Positions 24,401 through 37,954 of a stretch of DNA of 64,000 nt are shown one piece after another. The stretch covers positions 62,001-126,000 of the forward strand of contig JAGTWJ010000017.1 in assembly GCA_020064725.1 (NCBI GenBank), in the 5' to 3' direction. Made by a program: the position numbers and the translations under genes. Below the pieces are notes generated by a model. That model saw only the letters and a program-made list of their open reading frames with translations, ran no database searches and was not told where the DNA came from. The DNA comes from Drechslerella dactyloides (Eukaryota > Ascomycota > Orbiliomycetes > Orbiliales > Orbiliaceae). Position 1 is the stretch's first letter. Every line of letters begins with the position of its first letter.

Positions 24401-27400
24401 GTCAGTGCAATAAGAAGATTGATTTTTGCGAAATAAAGATCAACCGCGGAGTCATCAAACGATTCGGTCTTTGGTCTTGTGTCACACTGGCGTTTGTGGA
24501 TTTCAGACACGTTGTGAATCATAGTATTAAGAACTACGCTCTATCGGTGGCTGCTTGACAACAGTGGTGCTAGTCTCGGGGGTGCTGGCACACACACACA
24601 TCTTTCAATATTATTGTAGGCTAGCCTGTCGCGGGAGGCCTGTTATTCAATCCGATATTATTTTCTCGATCTTAAGGAGAGTGCGAACTAATATCGAATC
24701 CGGTCACCTCCATGGCCGTATTCACCCCAAAAACGTGGCCGGTGGGACCGAGGGCGATGTGCCCGGGCGACCAGGGTCTGTTGATAGCGCTTCAGGGGGG
24801 TGCCTGTCAATTTAGAGCCAACGTGATGTCTTGCGGTGCGGCAAAGCCCAAGAAGTCCACCCGGCCGATAGAAGACTTTAATTTCTTGTTCATCAATTTG
24901 CGGGCAGGCCAGACAACCTTGCGACCTTGCACGCAGATAATATCGCAGTTTCGACGCACTCGTGTGAAATGTTGGGAGATATCGACTTCTCATAAGATAA
25001 TAATTAATGTAGCACATGGCTCCGACCGGGGGTCTGTCGCCTTCCCCGAATTAACTCAACCAAGCTTCTTCCTTAATTACCCCTATGCCGATAACGAAAG
25101 CACCGACCTATATAATTATACTTATGTGTGCAAGTAATAGTGCCTGAACTTGTCTGAGAAGAGACAAGACCCATCGGCATCTTCCACAGAGGGGCTCAAA
25201 CTTTATGCTCCAAAAATGTCCCCAAACACCCTTATTTGCGTCGAAAACAGACGGAGGGTGCTTGTGCGGGACGGAAGGCTCCCAATCAACAGTGCGAAAA
25301 TGCCGACACCAATCTCGGAGGTTGTACAAATAGCCGAATGCAAAGGACCAGTCCAGAACTGCTGTTTCTCGTTAATCTTCTCCACTTGCAGCCAGCCAGC
25401 ATAACCAAAGTCTAGTCTCCAGAGCCAACTACTTCGTATACACTGTCCTTGGGCACACTGGAATGCTTTTTCTTCATTCCAATCATTCCCACGTTTTGAG
25501 CTAGCGCACAAGGGTCTTCCTGCACGTATTCTGTCGTTACGTGGCCAAGACATTTCTCACCACCGCGATATCGTCGATTCTATGGGGGCAACAGAAAAAC
25601 AAAAGACAATGGAGAAATCCGCAAGAGACTTGAAATACCTCCAACAAGATCAAAAGTCGAGGCCACCTGACAACGTAGAGCTCTCAAGAGCGCAGCCGCA
25701 TCGCAGATATGCGAGGAATGTGATTGTGATTAATTGCGGGTAAGTGAGGGGCTTCATAATTGACCACGAATTGCCGACCAGATGCTGGCTGAATCCGCCC
25801 TCCGCCCGTTACCTTAAACTCTCCCGCACCAGAGATCGTCGCCACGTTTTTGTGCTCCGGCTTCTCCCTTCGCATCATCTCTGGGCTGCGAAATAGGCGA
25901 GCTCGAGGAACTGGAAGCCAATATCGCGATATACAATATACTTAGTATGTGTAATTCCCAGGCATTATGCGAGAAATGCCACAGAAAAATGTGACAGCGT
26001 TTGGAAAATATCAAGTGGACTTTTCACTTTACGCGCCCGTCTCATAGCAGAACGCCTGCTATTGCAATTCCGAGTGCGATTAACTCCTGATTGGTGAGTT
26101 TTCGCGTCTTTTCGGCTCTCTTGCGTCGATTGTCCCGTGTAAGTCTTTGGTCACGTAAACTCCGTCGTGCAGATGTGGAATCAGATTGAACCGAATCGTG
26201 TCTGGCATGATCACGGGGCTCTGCGCCCGTGGCCATGGCCATCCCTCACCTCACATCCCCCTTCTAAAGATACAGCCATAGCAGCACTTCCATCGATTTA
26301 TGCGCTTCGCCTTATGGACCCTCTTTGGGACAGCCTCCCGGTGGCAAATATTTCCTTGCTGCCACCAACAAACCAAATACTCGTACCTCACGGACTGATT
26401 GGGAAAGCGCTTTCTCAATCCCAGAAGCAACAGGAACGCTTCGCATATGTTAAGGACCCAATCGAAGCTCTCTGGAGTCCGATATTGGTTTATCGAAGGC
26501 AAAAGGCTCAAAGAAGTTGCACTTGGTACCATAAATAAGTCTCTATGCCGGACGCGAGAGTTACGTTACTTGTGATTTTTGTGGAACCTCAGTCGCGAGT
26601 CGGCCAGGTTAAGACGAATACCAGCCATTTTAGATGCTCCCGCTGCAAATTGCTATAATACGCCCACTTTGTCAAAGCGTCTAGATTTGTTTGCTACGCG
26701 ACAAATTGGGCACTGTTTGAGAGAAGATTCGGCGATCGAGCCTCGTATCCGGGTGTATCCTTCGGATAGGGAAATTTAATCATTCTGGAAACTGACGCTT
26801 TCCCCCACAAGGACTTTCAACTTGTGTAAAACGACGGCTATTGGCTGATTGAGGTAGCTCGTGAGGAGGCTTCACCCCGCGGAGGCCCGGGACACACCTT
26901 TCAGACGTCAGGTGCCCGATCTCGGCTCCCGATGCACATGATTTAATACAATATTCATTTAGCCTTTGAGCCTGTGTAATTCAAGCAATTTGACTCTCGA
27001 AATCTCACGCAGAGCAAGAAACATGCTCTGTGGCAGTTGGCCTCGGGGCTTGGAAGGAGCCCATCGATCCCGGGGGCATCCTTCGTTGCTGATTGCAAGG
27101 ATCACGCAGCCAACCCTATTCAACGAAAAAATCCCGTGGGATCACAAAGACACTGATCCCTGCCATCTCGGCTGCTGTGTCTCACTTGCAGAGTGTCCAG
27201 AGACTCGGAACGATGCCCGTCATAGCAAAATGTCTCAGCTAGCATGCGGCCCTAAATTTGAACTAATTGTCCCAACGATTTGGCGAGTTCTGCTTGCATC
27301 CGTCGCACGTTCGGGGCAGCTTGCTCGACCCTTTACACGATGTTGTGCTTGCGAACGGACGAATCATTGTACGACAAAACAAATTGAGCCCTTGACCCTG

Positions 27401-30400
27401 TCGATAGTCGACACTATCGGAATCGACGAGTACATATGGGCGGTATCTGGTCACTGTGGGTTCCGACAGTTCCAATTAAATTTGGTGCGCCGCTGGGAGG
27501 AGTTCGCACATGCATGGGCGGACATGGGGATCAATTCAATAAACTCCACTTCACAACTGCAACCCAGCTGCCCATCCAAATCCGAACCTCTGTTGATAGC
27601 TCGCAGAGCCCCGAAAATTGATTGGCAAACTCAATGTGCTTGAACTTTGTACGCGGATGCCCGTCGGTTTGTTGTAAGCCAACATTGGTGATAATCTTAA
27701 ACTAGTCATGGTAATGGCAAAGCATTGGGCGCCTGTTCTGTAGCAATTTCCTTCGAGTGGGATCTTTCAAGGCTACGCGGTCGTCGTACGCCGGACGCGA
27801 TATAAAGTTGGCTTTTTGCAAACGTAACGTATTTGCATTAGTTCTGTCAGATTATTGCCTTCGAGCTAGAATAAGTGGCTTCCGATCGCGCAGCTGCACC
27901 CATCATCCCAGTCTGGCGGTTCTCGAAAATACTTGTTAGGCACTTGTGGTCAGCTATAGGGCAGATGTGCATGAAGTTCGTCCCGTTGGCCATGTGTCCC
28001 AAAGGCGAGAGTCACGTTCTAGCTCCGTAGCTAGGCAGTTCACCGATGCACCGAACCTCCATCTGCATATGCATGCGCTAGACGGTGCACCACAGCATAT
28101 AGGCAAAAAGTGTTTGTCGGATACGCCGATGGCTTCGATTTTTGGTCGACTTCTGCCTTGACCTGGACCTAAAAAGCCTCCAGACTATTGCAGGAGACCA
28201 TTAATACGAACCCCCAAATCCTAAAGCCAACGGCTAACAAGGCCGGAGGGACACACGCACAATCCGCTCGGAGCCACAAGCCTCAACTAGTCTCACCGAG
28301 TCCCTTTGTTTTACAGAGACCCAAGACCACGGATATCCCAGCCGCTTCCTGTAGGGCTGCGCCGGCCGCGGGCCTTCGAAATCGGGTACTTCCAAAGTGA
28401 AAACAAGCACATCCCAATTTTCCAGGTGCGACTCCCAAGTGTCTGGGTCTTATTGCCTGCACAAAGGGCCAACCTTCCATTTCTATCGTCCTCGTCGTAT
28501 AACTATTAGTAGCTCCCGCGAACCTGAGAGCTTGACCAGGGTACACGAAGGCCCAGAAATTCTAGACAGCAGCGATACTATGATTCGGTTCCTGGTGAAC
28601 GTTGATTTTCTCATCAACCTCCTTTGATTGTATTCTCGATTGGGTGGCTATTTTGAGGTCAGTGCTCTCGCCTACGTCCTCAGGAGGACAATGCGGTTCA
28701 GAAGCCCCAAATGAGCTAGAAGCAAATGTGCTGGGGCGGAAGTCTAAAGAAAAGTAGAAGAAAAGGAGAAGAAGAAGCGGCTTTTGAATTTGCCTGCAAG
28801 CTATGCACATGCATGAGACAATCACTCTGCATGCTGCAGATTTGTGCTCGTTTGCTCCACGGCGTGAAAAAAAAAACCAACCTCAGCCTTGTGGATATGC
28901 AACCGGGCAAGGATCAATCCCAAGCTCATGGTGCTGTGCGTATCACTGCTGGCATATGTTCCCACCCACCTGTTGATATGTCAGACACCTGTGGATGCAT
29001 TAGGTGCGTCGCGTCGATGCGAGGTGATTTGCCCTTTCGACCTACGTGCAGAAAGTAGACCTGGGGAGAGCAAGAAGCTTGTAAGAGGGGCACCAGTCAA
29101 AATCGATATGCATTTGCTTCTTCGCTGGCCCAACGTTGCACCACTCGTAATGCAATAGAACCAATTGATCTCCCGACTATCTATCTGACTTATCTCCTTC
29201 TGTGGGTTCCCACCGTGCGACTGGGAAGGATGCAGCAAGGTTGCCACAGCCAACAGTCCACGACGCGAATGCCAGCTACCGGCATATTCCGTCCGGAACT
29301 CCCTGGTATGTTTCTCCCTGTAGCTGACAGCCTCGTTCTTGTGAAGGCTAGAGCGATTTGCTTGCTCGGAATCAGCAAAATAAGCTTACCTCCAAACGAA
29401 CGGCCGAGTTTTCGCCAGGGTTACTGGTTATTTTCCGAGATGGTGAGCATGTTGCATGTCGAGCGCAAGTATAAGTCGAATGTGATGACTAGTTCATGTA
29501 TAGCATGCTGCAATCGAGTCCAACAAGGTTCCAGTTGTCTCCTTCGAGTACAGCTGGAATCGAAGCTAGTCGAACTAAAAAATGCCAACTTGAACACGTC
29601 GGTAACATCCCAAACATGATAGTGTCGGGGGCAACTTGCATCTACCTGCAAGCCTGTCGACACGTCTAGATGTCCTGTGCGGGGCTACCAGTGTCCGCTG
29701 CTCGCCAGAAGTCCGAGTTCGTTGCTCATGCAAGTCCAGCGCAGCACACCGCCGAGTTACTAAGCTAAGTCGAGCGTCGGGCTCGGCGGGAAGCTCTGAT
29801 TGGCCGAGATATCGCTCTGGAGCCATTTACTTGGATCGTTGACTAGTCCTCCGTTTGTCGGACGCCAAAGTAGGCGGTGGTGACATTGCCGCTTGTGATT
29901 GGCTGGCAATTTTAAATATAGAACGAAGGGTCTCTCGTGATTAGGCGCAACGCAGGAACGAACATTGTGGCGGAGTTCCTTTGCGCCCCTGCCCCGCTGT
30001 CCGCTGTCCACTTCCAATGCTGGCGCGGAAATGTTCCAATCTGTCGGTTGGGCCCGGCCCTGGGACTCGGACGGAGGCAGTGCAGTGTTCAAGAAAAGCA
30101 CATTCGACGGGTCTTTACTGAGATATAGTATACTTGCGGAGTATGGTGCAATCCCTCTAATCGATAACCATGCAATGCAATGCATACTCGGCAACGGATC
30201 TTGACCGAGGGCGGCCGCGACAAAGCTAGCGGCCTCGAAGCCACTCCAAGTTTAAACTGCCCATGAGGCAGACTCGTTCATATGCACAACTTCTATTTGT
30301 CATACGAACGTTTGCGCTTGAGTGCGCGTCTACTCAATGCAAGAGCGGCTCGTGAATGCCCTTCACGTGCATATGATCCTATAACTAGAATTCTCCCAAT

Positions 30401-31288
30401 GCAACGCCACCACACGCGCAATCCCGCGAACCCAAGTCACACAGCTAATGTTAGTATATATTTACACAATCACATCGAATCAGGCGGGACGGAGAGTTTA
30501 TCGGGAGGCATTCTACTGACGGATGTGCGTGCGCGGAGGGTCTTGCAGTAGCCGGCGTATACATCTGTGTAAGTACCGTGCTGTAGGCAGATTTTGATTC
30601 GAAGGACAACTACAGCAAGGTGGAGATGCGGCTTGCATCGCATGCACTGGAGCAAACACCTGAGATGACTATGCATGCACACGGGCAGTTTTGTACCTAA
30701 AGACCTGGTAATCTAATACATATGTAACTACCTAGGTAAGGATGTATTCGGTCTACTTCAACAGCCAACAAGAGAATCCGAGCCCTTAGTACTACTTTAC
30801 ATATCTGTTTGGATAACCAATCAATTATTCGGCCCCGCGCCCGTATACGTAGATATGCTGAAAGCACATCTATATATATACGCATATACTGGCCATGCAA
30901 GAAGCGGGGTATACTTTGTTTAGGATGAGCCAACCTGCAGACGGAACTCTCCAAATTAAATTGATAATATTCGCGATTGATTGCTACAACTTAATATATT
31001 AAATTATCAAGCTGCTCGTATACGCGTACAGACCTGCAGAAATGAGCATGTGCATTTGTATCTTCCATATTATTGTAAATACAAAACGCTCGCTATTTAT
31101 TGCTATGGTGAAGGCATCCACTGAGGTTGAGTTTGTCGCGACATACGCTCATGATCAAAATTTGGTGTTACGCTTCATTGAGATCGGGTTATTCAAACAG
31201 ATATATTACTTACATGTAGAGTGCAGCTCAACCTCGTGTTGCTTCCGATATCTTCCCTTCTTCCTTGTTCGCTAACTACCAGACCAGG

Positions 31289-31349
31289 CTAGTCTCGTCA
31301 ACCCAAACCCTCCCGTTCCAAGGTTTGGCTTGCAAGACCAGACGAGGCT
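31289..31349. repeat. Imperfect hairpin, possible relative of the 2306-2367 element
   Basis: CCAAACC (31303-31309) pairs with GGTTTGG (31322-31328), and outer CTCGTC pairs with GACGAG. The right arm TTGGCTTGCAAGACCAG differs from the arm at 2351-2367 mainly by C-to-T and G-to-A changes, the pattern left by repeat-induced point mutation. Homology is suggestive only. Confidence 0.3.
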
Positions 31350-34300
31350 GAATCCGCCTTAAAAGTCGTGGAGTGGAGAGTATCTATTTCTGGGATTTTT
31401 GCTACATTGTGCACACATTCGAATATTCAAAGTGCGTGATTTCGGCTTTGTACGATCCAAGTGGATTCCCGTGCAGTTGATCAATTATAGCAAGAGCACA
31501 TATATACTTGTCGACGTTTGGCCGCGCAGGTTGCTCTTCGTCAGGACGTGTTATCCCCCAGCTTATCTGACATCTGTAATCAATCTATCCCATAGTTCCC
31601 GAATTTCCTGCCACTTCTTATGCCTGAAACATTCCAATGGAGACGGGTCTGATTACACGATTTTCACGATACGTGGTACTATAACCCTGGAGGCATCAGA
31701 ATCATCAATCTAGTAATGCTCGGCGGCGATGTATATATTAGATCACGTACTCATACCTGTTCCTCCGCTTATCTGAATTTCCAACTGGCTAGCGATGGCT
31801 GCAAGGATCTAGGGTTTTCATCGACCTGTGTGGTTTTGCAGCCTTAGTAATTAGTGCTGACAGTGAGATCGTGAACCCTTGTTACTAACGTCATGATTAA
31901 TACAAGTTCCTGGGTCACCGTCTCAAGATGCTTGTGGGGAACGACGTTTGGACCGAGCTTCCACTCGATATTAAAAATGAGGGATTCATGAATTCTGGGA
32001 CATTCGATTGTCTAATATAATGGTAGAAGCAAAGGGAAAGTCTGCCATGGTATTAATTGCCACCAATTGAGTGGCAGAGTTTCATTCCTAGTCTCTCGTA
32101 AACAGTTTGCCGTGAGAAGCAGTCAACTTGCCAAGGTTCTAGTTTCTAGATGTCTCGTAGAAGGCTCTTGCTACCATTCTCAGTGCTTGTTAGTAACAAG
32201 ATATCGCAAGGCGGCCTAGCTTAGCTAACTAAGTTCGTGCCGGTGCAAGCCGTCTAATATAGTACTATAATTATATAAGGCGACATAAGAAATTTCTGTC
32301 AAATAGGTATAGGTAATTACGAACCATGGGCCTGCTGGAATACACTCATCACCCTAGCCTGGACCGTAAGCCCAGTAACACAATTGACTTTGTAGATTTA
32401 TCTAGGTCTAACCTACCTAACCGAGACAGCTAACGTGTCATATATATAACGTCGTTTTAGTATGAAGTTTCCAGCATATATAAATTCACCACTTGATCGT
32501 ATTAGCAAAGCAAAGCATACGTATACACAAGCCAAGAAGTCCAGTCCAGATCTACTTTGGCTTAAGTTGAACCTTTCGCTCTCGTATAAGACTATACGAT
32601 AATTCTAAGCATTAGGAGTTGCTCTCGCGTCAGCCCATACGTGCGATTGGCGAAATATCGCGCGAAATTTATAGCTCCATATATGCATAAATTATAAATA
32701 TAACCCAATGAACAACTACTGAGACAGAGTCAGGAGTGCATATGCCACTGAGTATGCTCTGATAACATCATATAGTATTATGATCAAGACTTCAATTGAT
32801 TCTTTAGTGTACAGAAGCATATATGGCCCCATGCAGGCAATTCTACTCTTGCAATCGATGTTGACAGCTGACGGTTGATACAGCTAAGAGGATGGGAATC
32901 TATAGATCTGGTAGTAGAGATGATATTCGTCAATTGATTAATCATCTTGGAAAGATTATGGCCTATACTATATTTGTGATCTCGCGTGTCTGCTGATCAA
33001 CTGAATACTTCGAGGCTCTGTTAGATCATGAGCCAAGCCTGGCTAAAGTTGTGCATTACTGGCAACACGATGGGGCGTGGTATTTTTGTTCAAGGTGTCG
33101 ATTGCTATCTTAAGAACGTCTGTACTATGCATGCCTCCATGTCGAGATTGATTTTATCGATTAATAGGTAAACCGGTAGCGAGTGAGCTTATCAGATATT
33201 AGTCGATTAGCGAAGTCTTGCAATCAACACCCAGCTTTCTAGAAGTTACAATAAGGTCGCTTGAAACAATATCCAATATTTCGGCCGCTTCTGTCGACAC
33301 GTACGTCTTCGCAATACATCCTAGAATCCTGCTTGTCGACGCCGTGCGTCGTATTGGCTATCATTGGTCGAAAAGTTTCGACAAATTGGTGGTACTACTT
33401 TATGCCAATATCTTATGAGCTACCTGTGACTAATTTTTTTCTCATGATCTACTATATGTCGCCTGTTGGCATAGTTAGGTTATATATAAAGAATCGTCTA
33501 AATTGGTGATAGCTTGGGTCCTGCTAGCGGCCATACAGCTTCACTACATTCTAAAAATATGAACGTAGGGCTTAAACAGGTATACCCACGATAGATCTAT
33601 AAAGCCTTTAACAAGGAGTTGCAATCTATTCCGCGCCTACCAGTTCTCTATCGAAGGATATGTCCGCTAGCTGGTTAAATCTTTTCACACCATCCCAACA
33701 TCCATACATCATCACAGAAACAAAAATTGAAACATCTCTATCCTTGCATCTCTACCATTAGAAAGCTCTAATTTCTACGGCCGAAAGGTTTCGGGTAAGG
33801 TGCTTTCCGCAACTGTTGCATTTGATCGCGAGGGGTCTCGGGCTAAGTTGCTGGGGGGTGTTGAAAGTGCGGGAAGCGTTGCTACGATCGACTCACGGCG
33901 ATATCGCGATTAGCCACTGGAAGTGAACACCCATGTAAGTTCTGAATGTCGTTCCAATGTGCCCCACCGTGTGTCGTGTTAGCTAACTATGGCAGTCAAG
34001 CCTGCTATAGTTCTTTCGTTGGGAGCTACTAGTAGGTTTGCTCACGCGTATAGTACATGTACGAGGGAAAGCCGGCTGCTGATTGAGACGACGCGATGTC
34101 GGAACCACCGAGGATGTACCCTATTCCCGTCTACGTTGGTAAGTAGGGAATTCCCACCTGGCAGCCCTCGGGTTGTGATATATTCCTCGCCCGACTGGTC
34201 AGGTTTCCCTCGTGAGTCAGTCTATATAAAGGAACTCGGCGACTGTCACGTCGAGTAGCACAAATCGCCTACAAATCGCATCGATCCTTTCGCGCCCTTG

Positions 34301-34427
34301 TCATTTGCCCCTTCCTCATCTTGTCCTACCACCCAATAATTGCGTTCCGGACGCCGACTTACTTGCAAGCTGAGAGCTCGAGTGCTCTTTGGTGCCTATC
34401 TTGTAAACAAGCTGTCTGCTAATTCAG

Positions 34428-36038
34428 ATGCCTCTCATGGAAGCTGCCTATCCTGGGGGGAGCCACCCTAAGATAGTGCCACAATCCAATCCGAATATCG
34501 GCTACGTTTGGGGATACCCGCCAGGCATGCCGCCCATGGTGCCACAGCACCCATCTGGTCCCGAGGGATCTTATGGATGGCCAATCTATGTCCAAGGAGG
34601 AACTCCTAGCAATCCCAAATTCGCCTATTATCCGGTCCCTCCAGGCGCCGCTCCTCCGGGCACAGTTCCCCCGCCTGAAGCTCACCGTCATCGACGTCGC
34701 CCGCCTCGAGTGGACGATGAGGACGATGATGACGACCAAGTAAGTCAAGGTTCTCTACCGCAATGACAAGGCGTTCGCTGATCTATGTCTCCTAAACTCA
34801 TGATTACAGTGCACCTGTCCCGAATGTATCCGAGCAGCGGCTGGTAAGGCGACATCTGGTGCTCGAGCCGTTCCGGTCGTCCCGCCACCACAGCCGACCA
34901 CTTTCATCCCGACGCAGGTTTTCGCGCCTCCTGCCCCCCATCAGTCCACGACCTTCATCCCTTATGTCGTTCCTAACCACTGCTACTGTGGGGAGAAGTC
35001 TGCCAGCTCCTGCGCCTCCCACCCGTGTGGCCACAAGAAATACAGCAAGAAGGATTCCACCGGCAACTCGAGTTACCACTATGCGGCTTCTTGTGACTGC
35101 CCCTCCTGTAAGGCCAGGAGGATGGCGGTCGAGATGGATCGTATCAAGGAAGAGCGACGCCGTGAACGTGAGTATCAAGATGCCAAAGAATTCATGAAAA
35201 TGAAGGAGCGTGTCGACCGCGAGGACCGTGAGGCGGAGATCGCAGAGGAGTACCGTGCTGCCAAGAAGGCTGCCGTGGCCGTTGAGGAGGATGCTCGCAT
35301 GTATCGCCATATGATGCGGGAGGGAGAGTACGAGTGGGCTGTCCCAGTCCCCATGCCCATTACCGCGTACCATCCAGGCTCCGGTAAGAACACTCACTTC
35401 CTTACGGGTTCGGATACTGAGCTTTGCATGAAAGCTTCTGCTGTGAGAACCGCGACAATTGCTAAGAAATATACATAGCTACTCCAATCACCTTGCATCC
35501 AGTCAACCCTGGTGGATATCAATCTGGATGGTGCGACCACTTGGCAGAGGAGAACACCAAACTTCGCTATGAGAAAGACCATCTCAAGGAGAAATGCCAA
35601 CGAGAACGTTCTTTTCGCAACAAGGATGAGGCTACTAGAGCCTTCTTTTCTACTCGGCTGCAGGATCTTGATCAAGATGTTCAAGATCTCAAGAAGAAAG
35701 TTCGGGTCTCCCATGGTCGTATTCCCAGTCAAGGGTCAGTGCTTGAGATTCAGATCCCGACCAACAAGCACCATCATTCGCAAGGAAAGAAAGTTGCTGT
35801 CTCTGCCCCTCAAAAGAACCAAGACAAGAAAGCCAAGGGCAATAGCAAGGATGCTGATTCGCCCAGGAACTCGAGCGGGCGGGTTACGGTCAAGACGAAG
35901 ACCACCAACAGCAAGCATAAACAACCGCATATCTGTCACGACTCCGACTGCGATGACTACGATTCTTGCTCCGACTGCTCTTTCGAGTGCCATAAGAAAG
36001 GGTGTAGAACCTGTCGGCCGCGTGGTGGACGCCGCTGA
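34428..36038 (+). CDS. Cys-cluster, coiled-coil protein of unknown function
   Basis: 481 aa in three exons: 34428-34739, 34810-35383 and 35479-36038; all phases agree. Not recognised. Order: a Pro/Gly-rich N-terminus (about 1-90) ending in a His/Arg patch and an acidic run (DDEDDDDDQ); a first cysteine cluster CTCPEC right at the start of exon 2 (105-110); a second cluster (NHCYCGEKSASSCASHPCGH, about 160-180); CDCPSC (about 200-205); a long charged helix rich in Glu/Arg/Lys (about 210-270), a second coiled coil in exon 3 (CDHLAEENTKLRYEKDHL onward), a basic linker, and a last cluster (ICHDSDCDDYDSCSDCSFEC and CHKKGCRTC) ending in RPRGGRR. The paired cysteines suggest zinc binding. No signal peptide. 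It is probably restricted to a narrow fungal group; function not assigned. Confidence 0.78.
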
Positions 36039-37954
36039 GGCTATCTGGCACCTGCTTCCAATAAGATGCATGCGATCATGGCTGGTATGACGTCCCGGAC
36101 AGGCCTCCTACTTATCACAAATCATTACACAAGTATAGCTCTGTATCCGAATTTCATTTGAGTTTGCGTTTCGATGAGCCCGCTAGATATTGTAATTCTT
36201 TTCTTTCTTATGGATTTCTCGGCTCTAGCTAGTGTGTCTCTACCTCAACGATGCCTCGCTCCGTCTCAGTTGTCGTTCTTTCCCACTTTTTCAAAATCTT
36301 CTTCTGTCGTCCCTTGATTCGATTCATCGAATCAAATACGATTCTTTATCGACTTCGTGTACTGCTAACACTTGTATAAGCCTCGTTTTTAATATTTCGC
36401 TGCTGTGCAAACAGAATCCTTTGCGGTAGGGGCTGTCGCGGGTCCAAGTTGCTGCCCACTTAAATTATAAATATAAGATATATCCTCTTGGAATGTATAT
36501 CTGCGACTAATAGAAACGCTTCATAGTTTCTAGATAGTACCTAGGTAAGTAATTACTACACGATACGTCTATATTTTCACTATGTGCACGCAAATTCCGG
36601 TCCGCTGGCCTTCACGGATTTTTGCATGATCAAGTAATTTGCCAGCTTTGGCCCGTATAGATTCTGTCGATGTGATACCGACAAAAGAGCCGGCTGTGGG
36701 CAAACATAGTAACTATAGATCCGGCAGCCAGCGCTGTAGCCCCGTATATCACTATCCTTAGGAGGTGCAACATCCACAAGAGCACAGTTCGGATGCGCAT
36801 TGTTTGCTATGCGTTCGATGTTGTTTATTCTCCTCCGCTACAATTGGCTTTCTGGCCTTGCTTTATCTTTACGCTATAGAATTCTATCCCATGCATGTCT
36901 CCATCGATTCTACTGGTCTATGGCCTGTGTGGACGCTGAGGTCCAGGCGGCGCTAGCTCGGACAGAGCAGTCCCGTCTTCGTGGGGCGCGTATATATAAG
37001 TACCTATACTCTATTTTGTTTGCCGGGAACTGTAGTCAACTCCCCTTCGCTTCTTCTCCACGAGTCTCTCTTATTCCTTCTCATCAACTATAACCAAGCT
37101 TCATCTAACCAATCTATGCTCCCATGCCTTCTAGCAATCACTTTCGGTTACGCCAGGTATTTAAATTATCTCTAGGCCTTGGAAGGTGTGCATTGGCATC
37201 TAACAACATTCTATCAGGATCTCTCGCGAATTCCAAACCCCGACCAGGGCACCAGCAGAGATTATGCTCCCGCTGGCCGTTAGGTACTTGCAAACGAGGA
37301 TAGCTGAGCAGTCGGGAGGGCCCGCCTTGAACTACGAGTATACGCACGTGCTAAGGAGAAACAAATACAGACCACCCTGGATGGGCTTGCCACCGAGGGA
37401 CAACTTGCGTTGCTGTTAGTCTCTTCAAGCTTCAGGTTCTCGCCTCGATGGAAGTTCAAATGATGGGGCCATGATCTTGCCCTCGTCTCGAGTCTCTGGT
37501 GGGCTGGACCGGAACACGGGTTGACTGCCATGGTCAACTCAACCAGAGACGCTCCGCTGGCTCGCATACGCCGGTAGACCGTCCTTCTGACTGGCTGGCT
37601 GGCCGGCTAGGATTGAGTGGAGTGAGGCTGGAGCTGCACGATAGCGGTAGATATGCAAGGCACAAGCGAGCCCAGCGGCCATGTGTTGTTGTGTTGTGGC
37701 GATGTTGAAATGGCGACGGTGTTGCACTTCCGTCTGGCTGAAAAGTCGCGATCGCGTCCTCGACGAAACAACATTGCTTCCAAGCCATCCTTTCCTGCGG
37801 TCTGACTCCCCGAAAACTGTTGACGGTGCCCTCTGCCATCTTTCTGACCTGCTGGGCCTTCACTATCTTCGACAACTGCCCGTTTACCTGCGATATTTCT
37901 CCGAAAACGTAACCTCTGCGTTCGACTCAGTCGCCAGCTTTGGCCATCGCCGCG
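36039..37954. other. Intergenic region
   Basis: 1.9 kb between two genes on the + strand: 3' end of the Cys-cluster gene and promoter plus 5' leader of the Nto1-like gene. TACCTAGGTA occurs at 36538-36547. No gene seen; ORFs near 37500-38180 on the minus strand are antisense shadows of the following gene. Confidence 0.6.

Larger units (their letters stand above)
20468..34427. other. 14-kb tract without recognisable genes
   Basis: I read through this stretch on both strands and found only scattered ORFs, none with a recognised domain; the longest (21685-22293 and 26966-27643 on +) have erratic composition or non-ATG starts and no exon partners. The part next to the C2H2 gene has GC-rich, Ser/Arg-codon-like leaders with poly-T/C tracts (21121-21140, 23950-23970), consistent with a long promoter or 5' leader. 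From about 30.7 to 33.8 kb it is AT-rich with dense stops, as expected for silenced or decayed DNA. Non-coding RNA genes cannot be excluded. Confidence 0.6.

Noticed and set aside
26966..27643. 225-codon plus-strand ORF in the gene-free tract
   Set aside because: Non-ATG or weak start, erratic composition, no domain, no plausible exon partners.
32041..32078. Inverted repeat TCTGCCA...TGGCAGA as a transposon end
   Set aside because: No flanking target duplication and no second copy noticed; likely chance in AT-rich DNA.
35394..36071. Minus- and alternate-frame ORFs over the Cys-cluster gene
   Set aside because: Shadows of the three-exon gene, whose phases and cysteine motifs are consistent.
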